Positions 16,170-24,757 of a DNA stretch of 64,000 nt are shown one piece after another. Every line of letters starts with the position of its first letter. The stretch's first letter is position 1. The notes under the pieces are model-generated. The model was given only the letters and a program-made list of their open reading frames with translations. It did not search any database and was not told where the DNA came from. The DNA is from Saccharopolyspora hirsuta (lineage in GTDB: Bacteria > Actinomycetota > Actinomycetes > Mycobacteriales > Pseudonocardiaceae), in contig NZ_VWPH01000001.1 of NCBI RefSeq assembly GCF_008630535.1, positions 434,001-498,000 of the forward strand, in the 5' to 3' direction. Made by a program: the position numbers and the translations under genes.

Positions 16170-17213
16170 TCAGTGGTCGCGGTGGGTCATCAGGTGGGCC
16201 AGCGCGGTGAGCTGCTCGGCCGGGCGGGCCTCGAGGTCGGCGCGCCGCAGGTCGGCCAGGGCCGAGTTCAGCAGCTCGTCGGTCTGGTGCTGGCTCCAGC
16301 TGCGCCCGCCCGCCAGCGCGATCAGCTCGGCGGACTGGGCCAGGTCGCTGCCGGACAGCGGCTGGTCGCGGAGGTAGACGGCGGCCAACCGCTGCCCGGC
16401 GGGCGTGCCGGAGGTCAGCGCGGAGACCACCGGCAGGGTCTTCTTGCGGGTGCGCAGGTCGGAGAACACCGGCTTGCCGGTGATGGCCGGATCACCCCAG
16501 ATCCCCAGCAGGTCGTCGACGTGCTGGAACGCCAGCCCGAGCCGCTCGCCGAAGCTGCGCAGCCGCGCGATCTGCTCGGTCTTGCCGCCGCCGAACATCG
16601 CCCCGAGCGCGCACGCGCAGCCCAGCAGCGCACCGGTCTTGTCGCGGGCCATCCGCTGGCACTCGGCCAGGTCCACGCTGCGGCGGTCCTCGAAGGACAG
16701 GTCGGCGACCTGCCCGTTGATCAGGTTCAGCACGGTCGTGCTCAACGTCCGCACGGCATCGCCGGACTCGGGGTGGCGGCACGCGCCGAGCACGTCGGCC
16801 GCCAGCGACAGCAGCGCGTCCCCGGCCAGGATCGCCGGGCCGCTGCCGAACACCGTCCACGCGGTGGGCCGGTGCCGCCGGGTGACGTCGCCGTCCATCA
16901 CGTCGTCGTGCAGCAGCGAGAAGTTGTGCACCAGCTCCACGGCGACGGCGGCCGGGACCGCCACCGCCGGGTCGCCGCCGACGGCGCTGGCGGTGAGCAG
17001 CACCAGCGCCGGGCGCAGGGCCTTGCCGCGGTCGGCGCGCACCGGGTTGCCGTGCTCGTCCCACCACCCGAAGTGGTATCCGGCGACCTGCTGCATCCGG
17101 GTGGGCAACCGGTCGACCGCGGCCCGCAGCGCGGGCTCGACCATGGTGCGGCTGCGGGTCAGTGCCTCGTAAGCAGCGCCCGCCCGGCGGGCGTCCTGCT
17201 GCATGGTCGTCAT
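16170..17213 (-). CDS. Polyprenyl (geranylgeranyl-type) diphosphate synthase, probable encapsulin cargo
   Basis: 347-residue trans-isoprenyl diphosphate synthase condensing isopentenyl diphosphate with allylic diphosphates. The first Asp-rich motif is DDVMD at residues 103-107 (LLHDDVMDGD) and the second is FQHVDDLLGIWGD at 230-241. The ATG at 17211-17213 follows GGAGAGGCGG; a second ATG lies 9 bp inside. Two family 2B encapsulin shell genes lie directly upstream on the same strand, and polyprenyl synthases are known cargo of that family. The long disordered N-terminal cargo-loading segment seen in some cargo proteins is not obvious from this start. Product chain length cannot be told. Confidence 0.9.
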   Translation of the reverse strand: MTTMQQDARRAGAAYEALTRSRTMVEPALRAAVDRLPTRMQQVAGYHFGWWDEHGNPVRADRGKALRPALVLLTASAVGGDPAVAVPAAVAVELVHNFSLLHDDVMDGDVTRRHRPTAWTVFGSGPAILAGDALLSLAADVLGACRHPESGDAVRTLSTTVLNLINGQVADLSFEDRRSVDLAECQRMARDKTGALLGCACALGAMFGGGKTEQIARLRSFGERLGLAFQHVDDLLGIWGDPAITGKPVFSDLRTRKKTLPVVSALTSGTPAGQRLAAVYLRDQPLSGSDLAQSAELIALAGGRSWSQHQTDELLNSALADLRRADLEARPAEQLTALAHLMTHRDH

Positions 17214-17406
17214 CGGTCCGCCTCTCCGAGATTCGCAGTGGTGGTTGCGAGGGGCGTTGATCTCGCGTTTCGCGGTTTCTTGTGGCTGGGTTGCATCACG
17301 GTCCCCTGAGGTGCGGTTGAACAGGACTCCGGTTGACACGAGGAGCGTCAGAGTTCGAAGCGGTGGCGTGAGCCTGGTGACGGGCCCGTGACGCCGAGTT
17401 CGCCGA

Positions 17407-17439
17407 TCGTGAGCGCGCAGCACCGCCGCGCGCTCACGA
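17407..17439. terminator. Hairpin between encapsulin and polyprenyl synthase genes
   Basis: TCGTGAGCGCGC and GCGCGCTCACGA are exact complements around a 9-base loop. It lies 15 bp past the second shell gene's stop and 193 bp before the polyprenyl synthase start, so part of the transcript may end here and the synthase may have its own promoter in 17214-17400. The GTGAGCG arm recurs in hairpins at 31.5 and 39.2 kb. Confidence 0.7.
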
Positions 17440-17453
17440 CGAGTCGCGACCGA

Positions 17454-18878
17454 TCAGCGGTTGGTCTCGACGTGCTCGAGGACGCCGAGCGCGTCCGGGA
17501 CCAGCACCGCCGCCGAGAAGTAGGTGCTGACCAGGTAGGAGATCACCGCCCGGTCGTCTATCCCCATGAAGCGCGCGGAAACCCCGGGCTGCTGCTCGTC
17601 GGGGATGCCGGTCTGCTGCAGGCCGACCACCCCGCTGTCCTCCTCACCGGTGCGCAGGCACAGGATCGAGCTGGTGCCGCGGTCGCTGATCGGGATCTTG
17701 TCGCTGGGCAGGATCGGCACGCCCCGCCAGGCCCGCACCTGGCGGCCCTGCACCTCGGTGGTCTGCGGGTAGACCCCGCGCCGGGTGCACTCCCGCCCGA
17801 ACGCGGCGATGGTGCGCGGGTGCGCCAGGAAGAACCGCGACTTGCGCCGCCGGGAGAGCAGTTCGTCCAGGTCGTCGGGGGTGGGCGGGCCGGTGCGGGT
17901 GTGGATGCGCTGCCGGAGGTCGGCGTTGTGCAGCAGGCCGAACTCGCGGTTGTTGATCAGCTCGTGCTCTTGGCGCTCGCGCAGGGCTTCGATGGTGAGG
18001 CGGAGCTGTTGTTCGGTCTGGTTCATCGGCTGGTTGTAGAGGTCGGCGACCCGGCTGTGCACCCGCAGCACCGTCTGGGCCACGCTGAGCTCGTACTCGC
18101 GGGGTTCGAGCTCGTAGTCCACGTAGGTCGCGGGCAGCTCCGGCTCGCCCGAGTGCCCGGAGGCGAGCGCGATCTCGGCCTCGCCGTGCTTGTTCTGCTT
18201 CGGCACCGGCCGTCCCCGGGTGGCCGCGATGTGCGCCCGCAGCTGGTCGAACCGGAGGTTGACCGCCTGCAGCGCCCGGCTGGTCAGGATGAGCGCGGTG
18301 CACGGCGTGACCGCCTTGTAGGTGTGCTGCCAGGTGCCCTCCCCGCCGAGCACGTCGGCGCCGAAGAACTCGCCGTCGGCGAGGACGGTCAGCGCGGCCT
18401 CGTCGCCGTACTCGGCGGTGCCGAGCTTGTTCACCTTGCCGTGGGCGATGAGCACGACCTGCTCGGCGGGCTGCCCGGCCCGCGCGATGGCCTGGCCCGG
18501 CTCGAACTCCTGCTGGATGAACCGGTCGGCGAGCGCCCCCAGCGCGGTGTCGTCGTCGAACCCGCGCAGCAGCGGGAGTTCGCGCAGCTCCTGGGGGATC
18601 ACGCGCACGTCGGCGCCGGTGTTGGTGAAGGTGATCCGGCCGTCGCCGATCGCGTAGGTCAGCCGCCGGTTGACCCGGTAGGTACCGGCCCCGACGTCGA
18701 CCCACGGCAGCATCCGCACCAGCCACCGCGAGGTGGTGCCCTGCATCTGCGGGACGGTCTTGGTCGTCGTCGACAGCTTGCGCGCTGCCGCGGTGCTCAG
18801 GCTCAGCGGCGATGCCTCGCCCGGTTCGGTCACAGTCACGATGTCCACTGCTCCTAGAGGTGGGTCGAGGTCGCTCAC
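17454..18878 (-). CDS. Family 2B encapsulin shell protein with cyclic-nucleotide-binding domain (second copy)
   Basis: 474-residue HK97-fold nanocompartment shell protein of the EshA-like family 2B. A cNMP-binding insertion spans about residues 95-215 ([20 protein letters not shown], then [13 protein letters not shown] and [12 protein letters not shown]). The conserved shell segments [40 protein letters not shown] and [20 protein letters not shown] precede the C-terminal [20 protein letters not shown]. The GTG at 18878 overlaps the upstream shell gene's TGA by 4 bp. GTG codons at 18848 or 18839 downstream of an AGGAG are alternatives and would match the sister protein's N-terminus better. Likely co-assembles with that copy into a mixed shell. 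Confidence 0.9.
   Translation of the reverse strand: MSDLDPPLGAVDIVTVTEPGEASPLSLSTAAARKLSTTTKTVPQMQGTTSRWLVRMLPWVDVGAGTYRVNRRLTYAIGDGRITFTNTGADVRVIPQELRELPLLRGFDDDTALGALADRFIQQEFEPGQAIARAGQPAEQVVLIAHGKVNKLGTAEYGDEAALTVLADGEFFGADVLGGEGTWQHTYKAVTPCTALILTSRALQAVNLRFDQLRAHIAATRGRPVPKQNKHGEAEIALASGHSGEPELPATYVDYELEPREYELSVAQTVLRVHSRVADLYNQPMNQTEQQLRLTIEALRERQEHELINNREFGLLHNADLRQRIHTRTGPPTPDDLDELLSRRRKSRFFLAHPRTIAAFGRECTRRGVYPQTTEVQGRQVRAWRGVPILPSDKIPISDRGTSSILCLRTGEEDSGVVGLQQTGIPDEQQPGVSARFMGIDDRAVISYLVSTYFSAAVLVPDALGVLEHVETNR
17871..18065. repeat. 195-bp block identical to 19298-19492
   Basis: Base-for-base identical to 19298-19492 in the neighbouring shell gene, including third codon positions and several AT-rich codons that are uncommon in this genome (TTGTTGATCAG, GAGCTGTTGTTCGG). 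Flanking DNA diverges at once at both ends. It encodes the shell segment that includes [16 protein letters not shown]. This is the mark of recent gene conversion or selection on the nucleotide sequence. Confidence 0.9.
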
Positions 18879-20302
18879 GCGCGGCCGAGCTCGACGTGCT
18901 CCAGCACACCGATCGCGTCGGGCACCAGCACGGCCGCCGAGTAGTAGGCGCTGACGAGGTAGGAGATGACGGCCTGGTCGTTGATCCCCATGAACCGCAC
19001 GGACAACCCGGGCCGGTACTCGTCGGGGATGCCGGTCTGGTGCAGCCCGACCACGCCCTGGTTCTCCTCACCGGTGCGCACCAGCAGCACCGAGCTGGTG
19101 CGGGTGTCGCTGACGTGCAGCTTGTTGCACGGCAGGATCGGCACGCCGCGCCAGGAGGGCACCTGGTGGCCGTTCAGGTCGATGCTGTGCGGGTAGATGC
19201 CGCGCTTGCTGCACTCCTGCCCGAACGCGGCGATGGTGCGCGGGTGGGCCAGGAAGAAGCCGGGGTCCTTCCACACCAGCGTCAGCAGCTCGTCGAAGTC
19301 GTCGGGGGTGGGCGGGCCGGTGCGGGTGTGGATGCGCTGCCGGAGGTCGGCGTTGTGCAGCAGGCCGAACTCGCGGTTGTTGATCAGCTCGTGCTCTTGG
19401 CGCTCGCGCAGGGCTTCGATGGTGAGGCGGAGCTGTTGTTCGGTCTGGTTCATCGGCTGGTTGTAGAGGTCGGCGACCCGGCTGTGCACCCGGAGCACGG
19501 TCTGCGCGACGCTGAGCTCGTACTCGCGGGGTTCGAGCTCGTAGTCCACATAGGTCCCGGACAGCTGCGGCTCGCCCGCGTGGCCGGACGCGATCTCGAT
19601 GTCGGCCTCGCCGTGCGGGTTGTGGCGGCGCCTCGGCTCGGCCAGCGTCCGCTGGACGTGCTCGCGCAGCACCTCGGAGTGGCCGTTCATCTCCCGGAAG
19701 GCCTGGTGCCGCAAGGTGAGCACGGTGCAGCGGGTGACCGCCTGGTAGGTGGAGTTCCAGGTGACCGGATCACCGCTGAGCACGTGCGCGCCGAAGAACT
19801 CGCCGTCGGCGAGCACGCCGAGCACGGTCTGGTCGCCGTACTCGCCGGTGCCGATTTTGTTGATCTTGCCGTGGGCGATGAGCACGACCTGCTCGGCGGG
19901 CTGCCCGGCGGTGGCGATCACCTGGCCCGGTTCGAACTCCTGCTGCACGAACCGGTCGGCGAGCGCGCCGAGCACGTCGTCGTCATCGAGGCCGCGCAGC
20001 AGCGGGATCTCGCGCAGCTCCTGCGGGATCACCCGCACGTCCGCGCCGGTGTTGGTGAAGGTGACGCGACCGTCGCCGAGGGTGTAGCTCAGGCGCCGGT
20101 TGACCCGGTACACGCCGCCCGCGGCCTGCACCCAGGGCAGCATCTTCAGCAGCCAGCGCGAGGTGATGCACTGCATCTGCGGGACGGACTTGGTCGTGGT
20201 CGCCAGATTTCGGGCCGCCGCCGTGCTCAGGCTCAACTGCGGGGCCTCGGTCTCGCCGGGGTTGAGCGGTTCGGTCCCAGTCACGCCAATACCACCAATC
20301 AT
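18875..20302 (-). CDS. Family 2B encapsulin shell protein with cyclic-nucleotide-binding domain (first copy)
   Basis: 475-residue EshA-like encapsulin shell protein, homologous along its length to the downstream copy but clearly diverged in the cNMP-binding insertion ([40 protein letters not shown]) and near the C-terminus. The start is taken as ATG 20300-20302 ([14 protein letters not shown]); GTG 20284 would align with the sister protein and is possible. Family 2B shells enclose terpene cyclases or polyprenyl synthases. First gene of shell-shell-polyprenyl synthase, with a 575-bp divergent upstream region. Cyclic nucleotide binding is presumed from the domain, not shown. Confidence 0.9.
   Translation of the reverse strand: MIGGIGVTGTEPLNPGETEAPQLSLSTAAARNLATTTKSVPQMQCITSRWLLKMLPWVQAAGGVYRVNRRLSYTLGDGRVTFTNTGADVRVIPQELREIPLLRGLDDDDVLGALADRFVQQEFEPGQVIATAGQPAEQVVLIAHGKINKIGTGEYGDQTVLGVLADGEFFGAHVLSGDPVTWNSTYQAVTRCTVLTLRHQAFREMNGHSEVLREHVQRTLAEPRRRHNPHGEADIEIASGHAGEPQLSGTYVDYELEPREYELSVAQTVLRVHSRVADLYNQPMNQTEQQLRLTIEALRERQEHELINNREFGLLHNADLRQRIHTRTGPPTPDDFDELLTLVWKDPGFFLAHPRTIAAFGQECSKRGIYPHSIDLNGHQVPSWRGVPILPCNKLHVSDTRTSSVLLVRTGEENQGVVGLHQTGIPDEYRPGLSVRFMGINDQAVISYLVSAYYSAAVLVPDAIGVLEHVELGRA
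19298..19492. repeat. 195-bp block identical to 17871-18065
   Basis: Partner of the repeat in the downstream shell gene, in the same orientation and the same reading frame. See the entry at 17871 for the evidence of gene conversion. Confidence 0.9.
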
Positions 20303-20877
20303 CTCGGTCGCTGAGTTCGGGCAGCTGAATTGCGCTGAGGATTGTTTTCGCCGGAATGCGGAATGGTTCGAATGAAATGGCTCGCCGGTTCCCGGGGTGC
20401 CGTCTTCCTTGCTGCCGACGGCGACGTTAGCACCGCTGATCACGACCGTACAGTCACCCGAAAGTGCTGCTCGTATCGGTAAAGTTCGTGGTAGTTCGCG
20501 GGTTTCGGGTCACCTGGAGCGCGGCTTGCGCAAAACGCTGCGTAATCGTCCCGGGCATCGGTGTCCGACAATTCAGCGGCGGTCCACCTGCTTGCACTAG
20601 GCCGTTCCGGCGATCTTGGAATATTCCCGGGGCATATTGCTCCGGGCGGGCGAACTGATCCGCTCCCGCAGATTCCACGAATCGGACTATCTGTGCTCCG
20701 TCCAATTCGGAGTACTGTTCGGCCGCGGAGGAACCGCGTTCTTCGCGGTGTTTCCCTCGGAAATTCTGAAATCGTGTCGAGCGGGCTGCAACGCCCGCTC
20801 TCGTGCATCAGGAGGCGGGCGAGCGTGTGCGCAAGCGGCATCCGGTCCGGGCAGATCGAGTGGGAGGCGATGTCGTC
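20303..20877. promoter_or_regulatory. 575-bp divergent intergenic region (no gene seen)
   Basis: Less GC-rich than its surroundings and with no coding pattern on either strand. It must carry the promoter for the encapsulin operon (minus) and for the HTH regulator (plus). Visible symmetric elements are GGAATATTCC at 20618-20627, a perfect 10-bp palindrome, and an imperfect 9-bp inverted repeat, GAATCGGAC / GTCCAATTC, at about 20678-20707. No clear -35/-10 pair was assigned. Confidence 0.5.
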
Positions 20878-21129
20878 GTGAAGTGGAACCTGCGGTTGGT
20901 CGCGGCCCAGCGCGGTATCTGGAAGGCCGCCGAGCTGCAACGGCTGCTCGCCGAGCACGGCCTGGTGGTCTCGGCCGGGAAGATGTCCGGCCTGTGGTCC
21001 AAGACCCCGGCCAGCCTCAAGCTGTCCGATTTGGACATCATCTGCACCGCGCTGGGCTGCCAGGTCGGCGAGCTGCTGGTGCCCGAGCCCGTGGTGGCGC
21101 GCGGCGAAGCCCTCCGGAGCGCCGAGTGA
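20878..21129 (+). CDS. Small Cro/C1-type helix-turn-helix protein
   Basis: 83-residue DNA-binding protein. After NLRLVAAQRGIWKAAELQRL comes a helix-turn-helix reading VSAGKMSGLWSKTPASLKLS, then DLDIICTALGCQVGELLVPE, the usual XRE ending. The GTG at 20878 after a GGGAGG site is preferred; the frame is open further upstream to 20803. Its TGA overlaps the GTG of the DUF4239 membrane protein by 4 bp, so the two are translated together. Likely a local regulator of that membrane-protein set; the target is unknown. Confidence 0.75.
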   Translation: MKWNLRLVAAQRGIWKAAELQRLLAEHGLVVSAGKMSGLWSKTPASLKLSDLDIICTALGCQVGELLVPEPVVARGEALRSAE

Positions 21130-21893
21130 GCACCTACGTGCAAGGCCTCATCTGGGTCCTGAGCGCGTCGGTGGCCGCGGCCCTGGTCGGCTACCTGGTG
21201 CGCCGGCTCGGGCAGGACGAGGGGAGGCCGAGCAACAACGACGCGGCGGGCCAGGTGTTCACCATCGTCAGCGGCCTGCAGGCGGTGGTGCTCGCCTTCG
21301 TGCTGGTGACCCTGTTCGACACCGTGACCGACGCCCGGGAAGGGGCCTACCGGGAAGCGCAGAGCCTGGTCTCGGTGGCCTGGGCGGTGGACTCGCTGCC
21401 CGATCCGGCCGGTGCCGAGGTCCGCGATCTCGGTGCGGGCTACCTGCGCACGGTCGTGGAGCAGGAGTGGCCGATCATGCAGCGCGGCGGTGAGGTGGCC
21501 GGGCCGGGCTGGTCCCAGCTGGACCGGATCCGCGAGGTGGTGCTGCACGCCCCGGCCGAGGGCGAGTTCGAGGAGGACCGCAAGACCGAGGCGACCACCC
21601 AGCTCGGCCAGGTCTACGAGGAGCGGCACGAGCGGCTGACCCGGGCCTTCGACCGCGGCGTGGTCGCGGTGGTGTGGTTCGTGCTGATCGTGGGCAGCGT
21701 GGTCTGCGTGCTGCTGCCGAACCTCTTCGGCGGCACCAGGCTGTTCCCGCACATCGTGCTGGTGTCCACATTGGCCGGTGCGCTGGCGCTGCTGCTGTTC
21801 GCGATCTTCCAGCTGCAGAACCCGTTCAGCGGCGGCTCGCGCATCGGCCCGGAGGCCTTCAGCTGGGCGCTCGAGCGGCTCGGGCGAAGTTGA
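21126..21893 (+). CDS. DUF4239 (bestrophin-like) membrane protein
   Basis: 255-residue integral membrane protein. Hydrophobic segments: LIWVLSASVAAALVGYLV near the N-terminus, VFTIVSGLQAVVLAFVLVTL at about 50-70, and two close together in the C-terminal third (VVAVVWFVLIVGSVVCVLL and IVLVSTLAGALALLLFAIFQ). A soluble acidic loop of about 100 residues lies between. The order and the PFSGGSRIGPEAF tail are typical of DUF4239. Start GTG 21126 overlaps the HTH gene and its stop overlaps the next gene's ATG. Function unknown; ion-channel activity is only suggested by the family's bestrophin-like label. Confidence 0.85.
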   Translation: MSTYVQGLIWVLSASVAAALVGYLVRRLGQDEGRPSNNDAAGQVFTIVSGLQAVVLAFVLVTLFDTVTDAREGAYREAQSLVSVAWAVDSLPDPAGAEVRDLGAGYLRTVVEQEWPIMQRGGEVAGPGWSQLDRIREVVLHAPAEGEFEEDRKTEATTQLGQVYEERHERLTRAFDRGVVAVVWFVLIVGSVVCVLLPNLFGGTRLFPHIVLVSTLAGALALLLFAIFQLQNPFSGGSRIGPEAFSWALERLGRS

Positions 21894-23044
21894 TGCGGTG
21901 GGCTGCGGCAGCGGCGGCGGCCCTGGTGCTGCTGGCGTCGGTCGCCTGGGTGGCCGGCGCGGCGGCGGTCCCGGGGTGCTCGGTGCTCCAGATCCGCAAC
22001 CGCGGTGGTCTCTCCACTCTGCACCGGGTGGACTTCCCGGCCGCGGACAGCACCAGGTTGGACGCCCCGGGCTACCGGCTGAACGCGCTCGGCTACTCGG
22101 CACCGCAGCGCGTGGTGTACGGGATGGCCTCGCGCGGCGCCTCGGGGCCGTTCCCGGACGGCGGGCACGCGGTGGCGGTGACGCCCGACGGGCGGACCCG
22201 CGACCTGGGGCCCGTCCGCGCCGGGCGCGAGGGCTCCTGGTGGCACCCGCTGCGCGCGCCCTCGGCCGGGGCGGTGTCCGGGAACCGCTGGTACCTGGTG
22301 GAGGACGGCTACCTGCACGTGGTGGACGTCGACCCCGGGAGCCGGACGTACCTGGAGGTGCTCTCGACGGTCGGCGTCGAGGGGCTGGGCTGGCCGATGT
22401 CGCTCGACGACTTCGACGTGGACCCGGTCGACGGCCAGCTCTACGGCATCTCCGCCACCAGCACCGGGGTGGCGGCCGTGGTCCGGCTGGACCGCGGTGG
22501 CCGGGTGGTGGCGGTGACCGAGGTGCCGGAGCTGCCGCCGCTCAGCTACGGATCGGTGGTGATCGGTCCCGACCGCGCGCTCTACGCCACGGCCGACGAG
22601 TCGGGGGCGGTGTACCGGGTGGAACGGGACGGTTCGGCGACGTGGCTGGCGACCGTGCTCCCGATGGCGAGCTCGGACGCGGCGGGCTGCCTGACCGGGG
22701 ACCCGCCGGACCCGCCGCCGACGACCGCACCGCCGCCGCCGACGACGACCGCACCGCCGACCACCTCGCCGGCGAGCGAGCCGCCGGTCCCGCCGTCTGC
22801 CGAGCCGCCGTCGAGCAGCTCGGTTCCGGAGCCCGGCCTGCCCCCGGGACCGAGCCCGACGCCGGAACCGCCGCCGCCCAGCCCGCCACCGGCACCTCCG
22901 ACGCCGGGCAACTACGCCGTGCCCACGGAGGAACCCGAGGTGGAGACCTCCGGTCACACCACGGAGGAGAAGCGGCGCTGGGCGCTGGCGGCGCTGGTGC
23001 TGCTGATCGGCGGCAGTGCCGCGGTGCGCCGGTTGGCGCGGTGA
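21893..23044 (+). CDS. Exported beta-propeller protein with Pro-rich stalk and C-terminal membrane anchor
   Basis: 383-residue cell-surface protein. The N-terminus MRWAAAAAAALVLLASVAWV is a signal peptide. Residues about 30-260 form repeated beta-strand units (YRLNALGYSAPQRVVYGM, DDFDVDPVDGQLYGI, YGSVVIGPDRALYATAD) resembling DUF6923-type propellers. Residues about 265-345 are a Pro/Thr/Ser stalk (PPPTTAPPPPTTTAPP) and the end is a transmembrane helix, WALAALVLLIGGSAAV, followed by RRLAR. It begins in a TGATG overlap with the DUF4239 gene. The last gene of an HTH, membrane protein, surface protein set. Ligand unknown. Confidence 0.82.
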   Translation: MRWAAAAAAALVLLASVAWVAGAAAVPGCSVLQIRNRGGLSTLHRVDFPAADSTRLDAPGYRLNALGYSAPQRVVYGMASRGASGPFPDGGHAVAVTPDGRTRDLGPVRAGREGSWWHPLRAPSAGAVSGNRWYLVEDGYLHVVDVDPGSRTYLEVLSTVGVEGLGWPMSLDDFDVDPVDGQLYGISATSTGVAAVVRLDRGGRVVAVTEVPELPPLSYGSVVIGPDRALYATADESGAVYRVERDGSATWLATVLPMASSDAAGCLTGDPPDPPPTTAPPPPTTTAPPTTSPASEPPVPPSAEPPSSSSVPEPGLPPGPSPTPEPPPPSPPPAPPTPGNYAVPTEEPEVETSGHTTEEKRRWALAALVLLIGGSAAVRRLAR

Positions 23045-23093
23045 GCGGGCCGGTGTTGGCAGCACAAGTTACCGATGAGTAGCATCGGTGCCC

Positions 23094-23561
23094 ATGACGA
23101 CCGAGACCGCTGCCGCGGATTCCTTCGACGTCGGCGCCATGCTGTCCCAGACGGTGCCGATGGTGCGCACGCTGAACCTGGAGTACGTCGAGATCGCGCC
23201 GGAGCGGGCCGTGCTCCGCCTGCCCGACCAGGCGGAGTTCCACAACCACGTGGGCGGTCCGCACGCCGGTGCGATGTTCACCCTCGCCGAGTCCGCCAGC
23301 GGCGCCATCGTGATCGCGGCGTTCGGCGACCAGCTGCACCGCGCGACGCCGCTGGCCGTCCGCTCCGAGATCGACTTCAAGAAGCTGGCCATGGGCGAGG
23401 TGACCGCCACCGCGGTGCTCGGCCGCCCGATCGCCGACGTGCTGGCCGAGCTGGACGCGGGCGAGCGCCCCGAGTTCCCGGTCCAGGTCAGCATCCAGCG
23501 CGCGGACGGCGCGGTCACCGGGGAGATGTCGATCACCTGGACGCTGCGGCCCAACGGCTGA
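23094..23561 (+). CDS. Hotdog-fold thioesterase-like protein (DUF4442/PaaI type)
   Basis: 155-residue single hotdog domain. The central helix segment HNHVGGPHAGAMFTLAESAS and the strand pattern TPLAVRSEIDFKKLAMGEVT match DUF4442/PaaI-like acyl-CoA thioesterases. The usual catalytic Asp/Glu after the HAG motif corresponds to the Glu of TLAESASG. The start is ATG 23094; a GTG at 23088 is possible and neither has a strong ribosome site. Followed by a hairpin terminator, so probably monocistronic. Substrate unknown. Confidence 0.82.
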   Translation: MTTETAAADSFDVGAMLSQTVPMVRTLNLEYVEIAPERAVLRLPDQAEFHNHVGGPHAGAMFTLAESASGAIVIAAFGDQLHRATPLAVRSEIDFKKLAMGEVTATAVLGRPIADVLAELDAGERPEFPVQVSIQRADGAVTGEMSITWTLRPNG

Positions 23562-23569
23562 CCCGACGT

Positions 23570-23601
23570 CCCGCGGCGGTTCCACTGTGGATCGCCGCGG
23601 G
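23570..23601 (+). terminator. Hairpin terminator after thioesterase gene
   Basis: CCCGCGGCG and CGCCGCGGG pair as a 9-bp stem. The loop contains a second self-complementary stretch, TCCACTGTGGA. It begins 9 bp after the thioesterase stop. Confidence 0.7.
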
Positions 23602-23695
23602 AGGTCCGCAGCTGCGATTCCCTTGCACTAGCAGCGTTGTCGCACGCCCGGTCGCGGTCCTATGGTTCGGATGTCGCCGAACCCGAGGAGTCCGG

Positions 23696-24703
23696 ATGCG
23701 ACCGAAGCGGGCCAGTTCTGGGCACGGGCACGGGCACCGGTGGGCTCGGCTGAAGCACGCCGTCACCCCGCACAGCCACGACGCCGTCGAATCCGTCGAC
23801 CGGGCGCTCGAAGCCAGCCGGAAGGGCGTGCGGGCGCTGTGGATCTCCTTCGCCGCCCTGGCGGTCACGGCCGTCGGCCAGGCCGTCCTGGTCGCCTTCA
23901 CCGGGTCCGTCGCGCTGCTCGGCGACACGCTGCACAACTTCGCGGACGCGCTCACCGCGGTTCCGCTCGCGGTCGCCTTCCTGCTGGCCAGGCGCGCGGC
24001 CACGCGCCGGTTCACCTACGGCCTCGGCCGCGCCGAGGACCTGGCCGGGCTGATCATCCTCGTGGTGATCGGCGCATCGGCCGCGATGGCGGCCTGGGAG
24101 TCGGTGGCGCGGCTGGTCTCCCCGCAGCGCGTCGACCACCTCGGCTGGGTGGCCGCGGCCGGGCTGCTCGGATTCGCCGGGAACGAGCTGGTCGCGCGCT
24201 ACCGCGTCCGGGTCGGCCGGGAGATCGGCTCGGCCGCGCTGGTCGCCGACGGCCTGCACGCGCGCGCCGACGGCTTCACCAGCCTCGCCGTGCTGGGCTC
24301 GGCCGCCGGTGCCGCGCTGGGCTGGTGGTGGGCCGACCCGGTGGTCGGGCTGCTGATCACCGCCGCGATCCTCGCGGTGCTGTGGAGCTCGGCCAAGGAG
24401 GTCTTCGCGCGCGTGCTCGACGCCGTGGACCCCGAGCTCGTCGGGCGCGCTGAGCGCGCGCTGGCCACCACGCCCGGTGTGCGGGGCGTCGGCGGCCTGC
24501 GGCTGCGCTGGGTCGGCCACGCCCTGCGCGCCGAGGCGGAGCTGGAGGTGGACCCGCGGCTCAGCCTCGCCGAGGCCCATCGCATCGCGCACGAGGCCGA
24601 ACACCGCCTCTGCCACGCGCTGCCCAGGCTGGGCGGCGCGCTCATCCACGCCCACCCGTCGGGGCACCAGGAGGCGCACGAGCTGGTCGCGCACCACCGC
24701 TGA
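23696..24703 (+). CDS. Cation diffusion facilitator (CDF) metal transporter
   Basis: 335-residue metal/proton antiporter, probably exporting Zn or a similar divalent ion. The His-rich N-terminus (SSGHGHGHRW) precedes six hydrophobic segments. Transport-site residues are in LLGDTLHNFADAL (segment 2) and VADGLHARADGFTSL (segment 5), the HxxxD pattern of the family. A soluble C-terminal domain (RAEAELEVDPRLSLAEAHRI) ends in a second His-rich tail. The start is ATG 23696 after GAGGAG. An ArsR regulator follows 54 bp later but has its own promoter. Confidence 0.93.
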   Translation: MRPKRASSGHGHGHRWARLKHAVTPHSHDAVESVDRALEASRKGVRALWISFAALAVTAVGQAVLVAFTGSVALLGDTLHNFADALTAVPLAVAFLLARRAATRRFTYGLGRAEDLAGLIILVVIGASAAMAAWESVARLVSPQRVDHLGWVAAAGLLGFAGNELVARYRVRVGREIGSAALVADGLHARADGFTSLAVLGSAAGAALGWWWADPVVGLLITAAILAVLWSSAKEVFARVLDAVDPELVGRAERALATTPGVRGVGGLRLRWVGHALRAEAELEVDPRLSLAEAHRIAHEAEHRLCHALPRLGGALIHAHPSGHQEAHELVAHHR

Positions 24704-24708
24704 CGACA

Positions 24709-24757
24709 TGCAAGTCGCTGCTTGCACGCAAGCATTCACTTGCCTATTGTGGTCCGC
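24709..24757 (+). promoter_or_regulatory. ArsR promoter with three overlapping GCAAG/CTTGC operators; leaderless start
   Basis: -35 TTGCAC (24722-24727), a 17-bp spacer, and -10 TATTGT (24745-24750) put the transcription start at or next to the GTG codon at 24758. Inverted repeats crowd the promoter: TGCAAG/CTTGCA (24709-24726), CTTGC-AC-GCAAG (24721-24732) and GCAAG/CTTGC (24728-24743). This is a natural autoregulatory operator for the ArsR protein. Confidence 0.75.

Noticed and set aside
17214..17423. N-terminal extension of the prenyl synthase from 17423
   Set aside because: Overlaps the hairpin at 17407-17439 and lacks a ribosome site; ATG 17213 has a good one. Kept only as an open question in the findings.
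20440..20958. Minus-strand 172-codon frame and several short plus frames in the encapsulin upstream region
   Set aside because: Less GC-rich, no codon bias at third positions, no ribosome site or motif. Treated as regulatory DNA.
22700..22920. Repetitive CCGCCG-rich stretch, possible repeat array
   Set aside because: Encodes the Pro/Thr stalk of the surface propeller protein; irregular repeats with no spacer structure, so not CRISPR.
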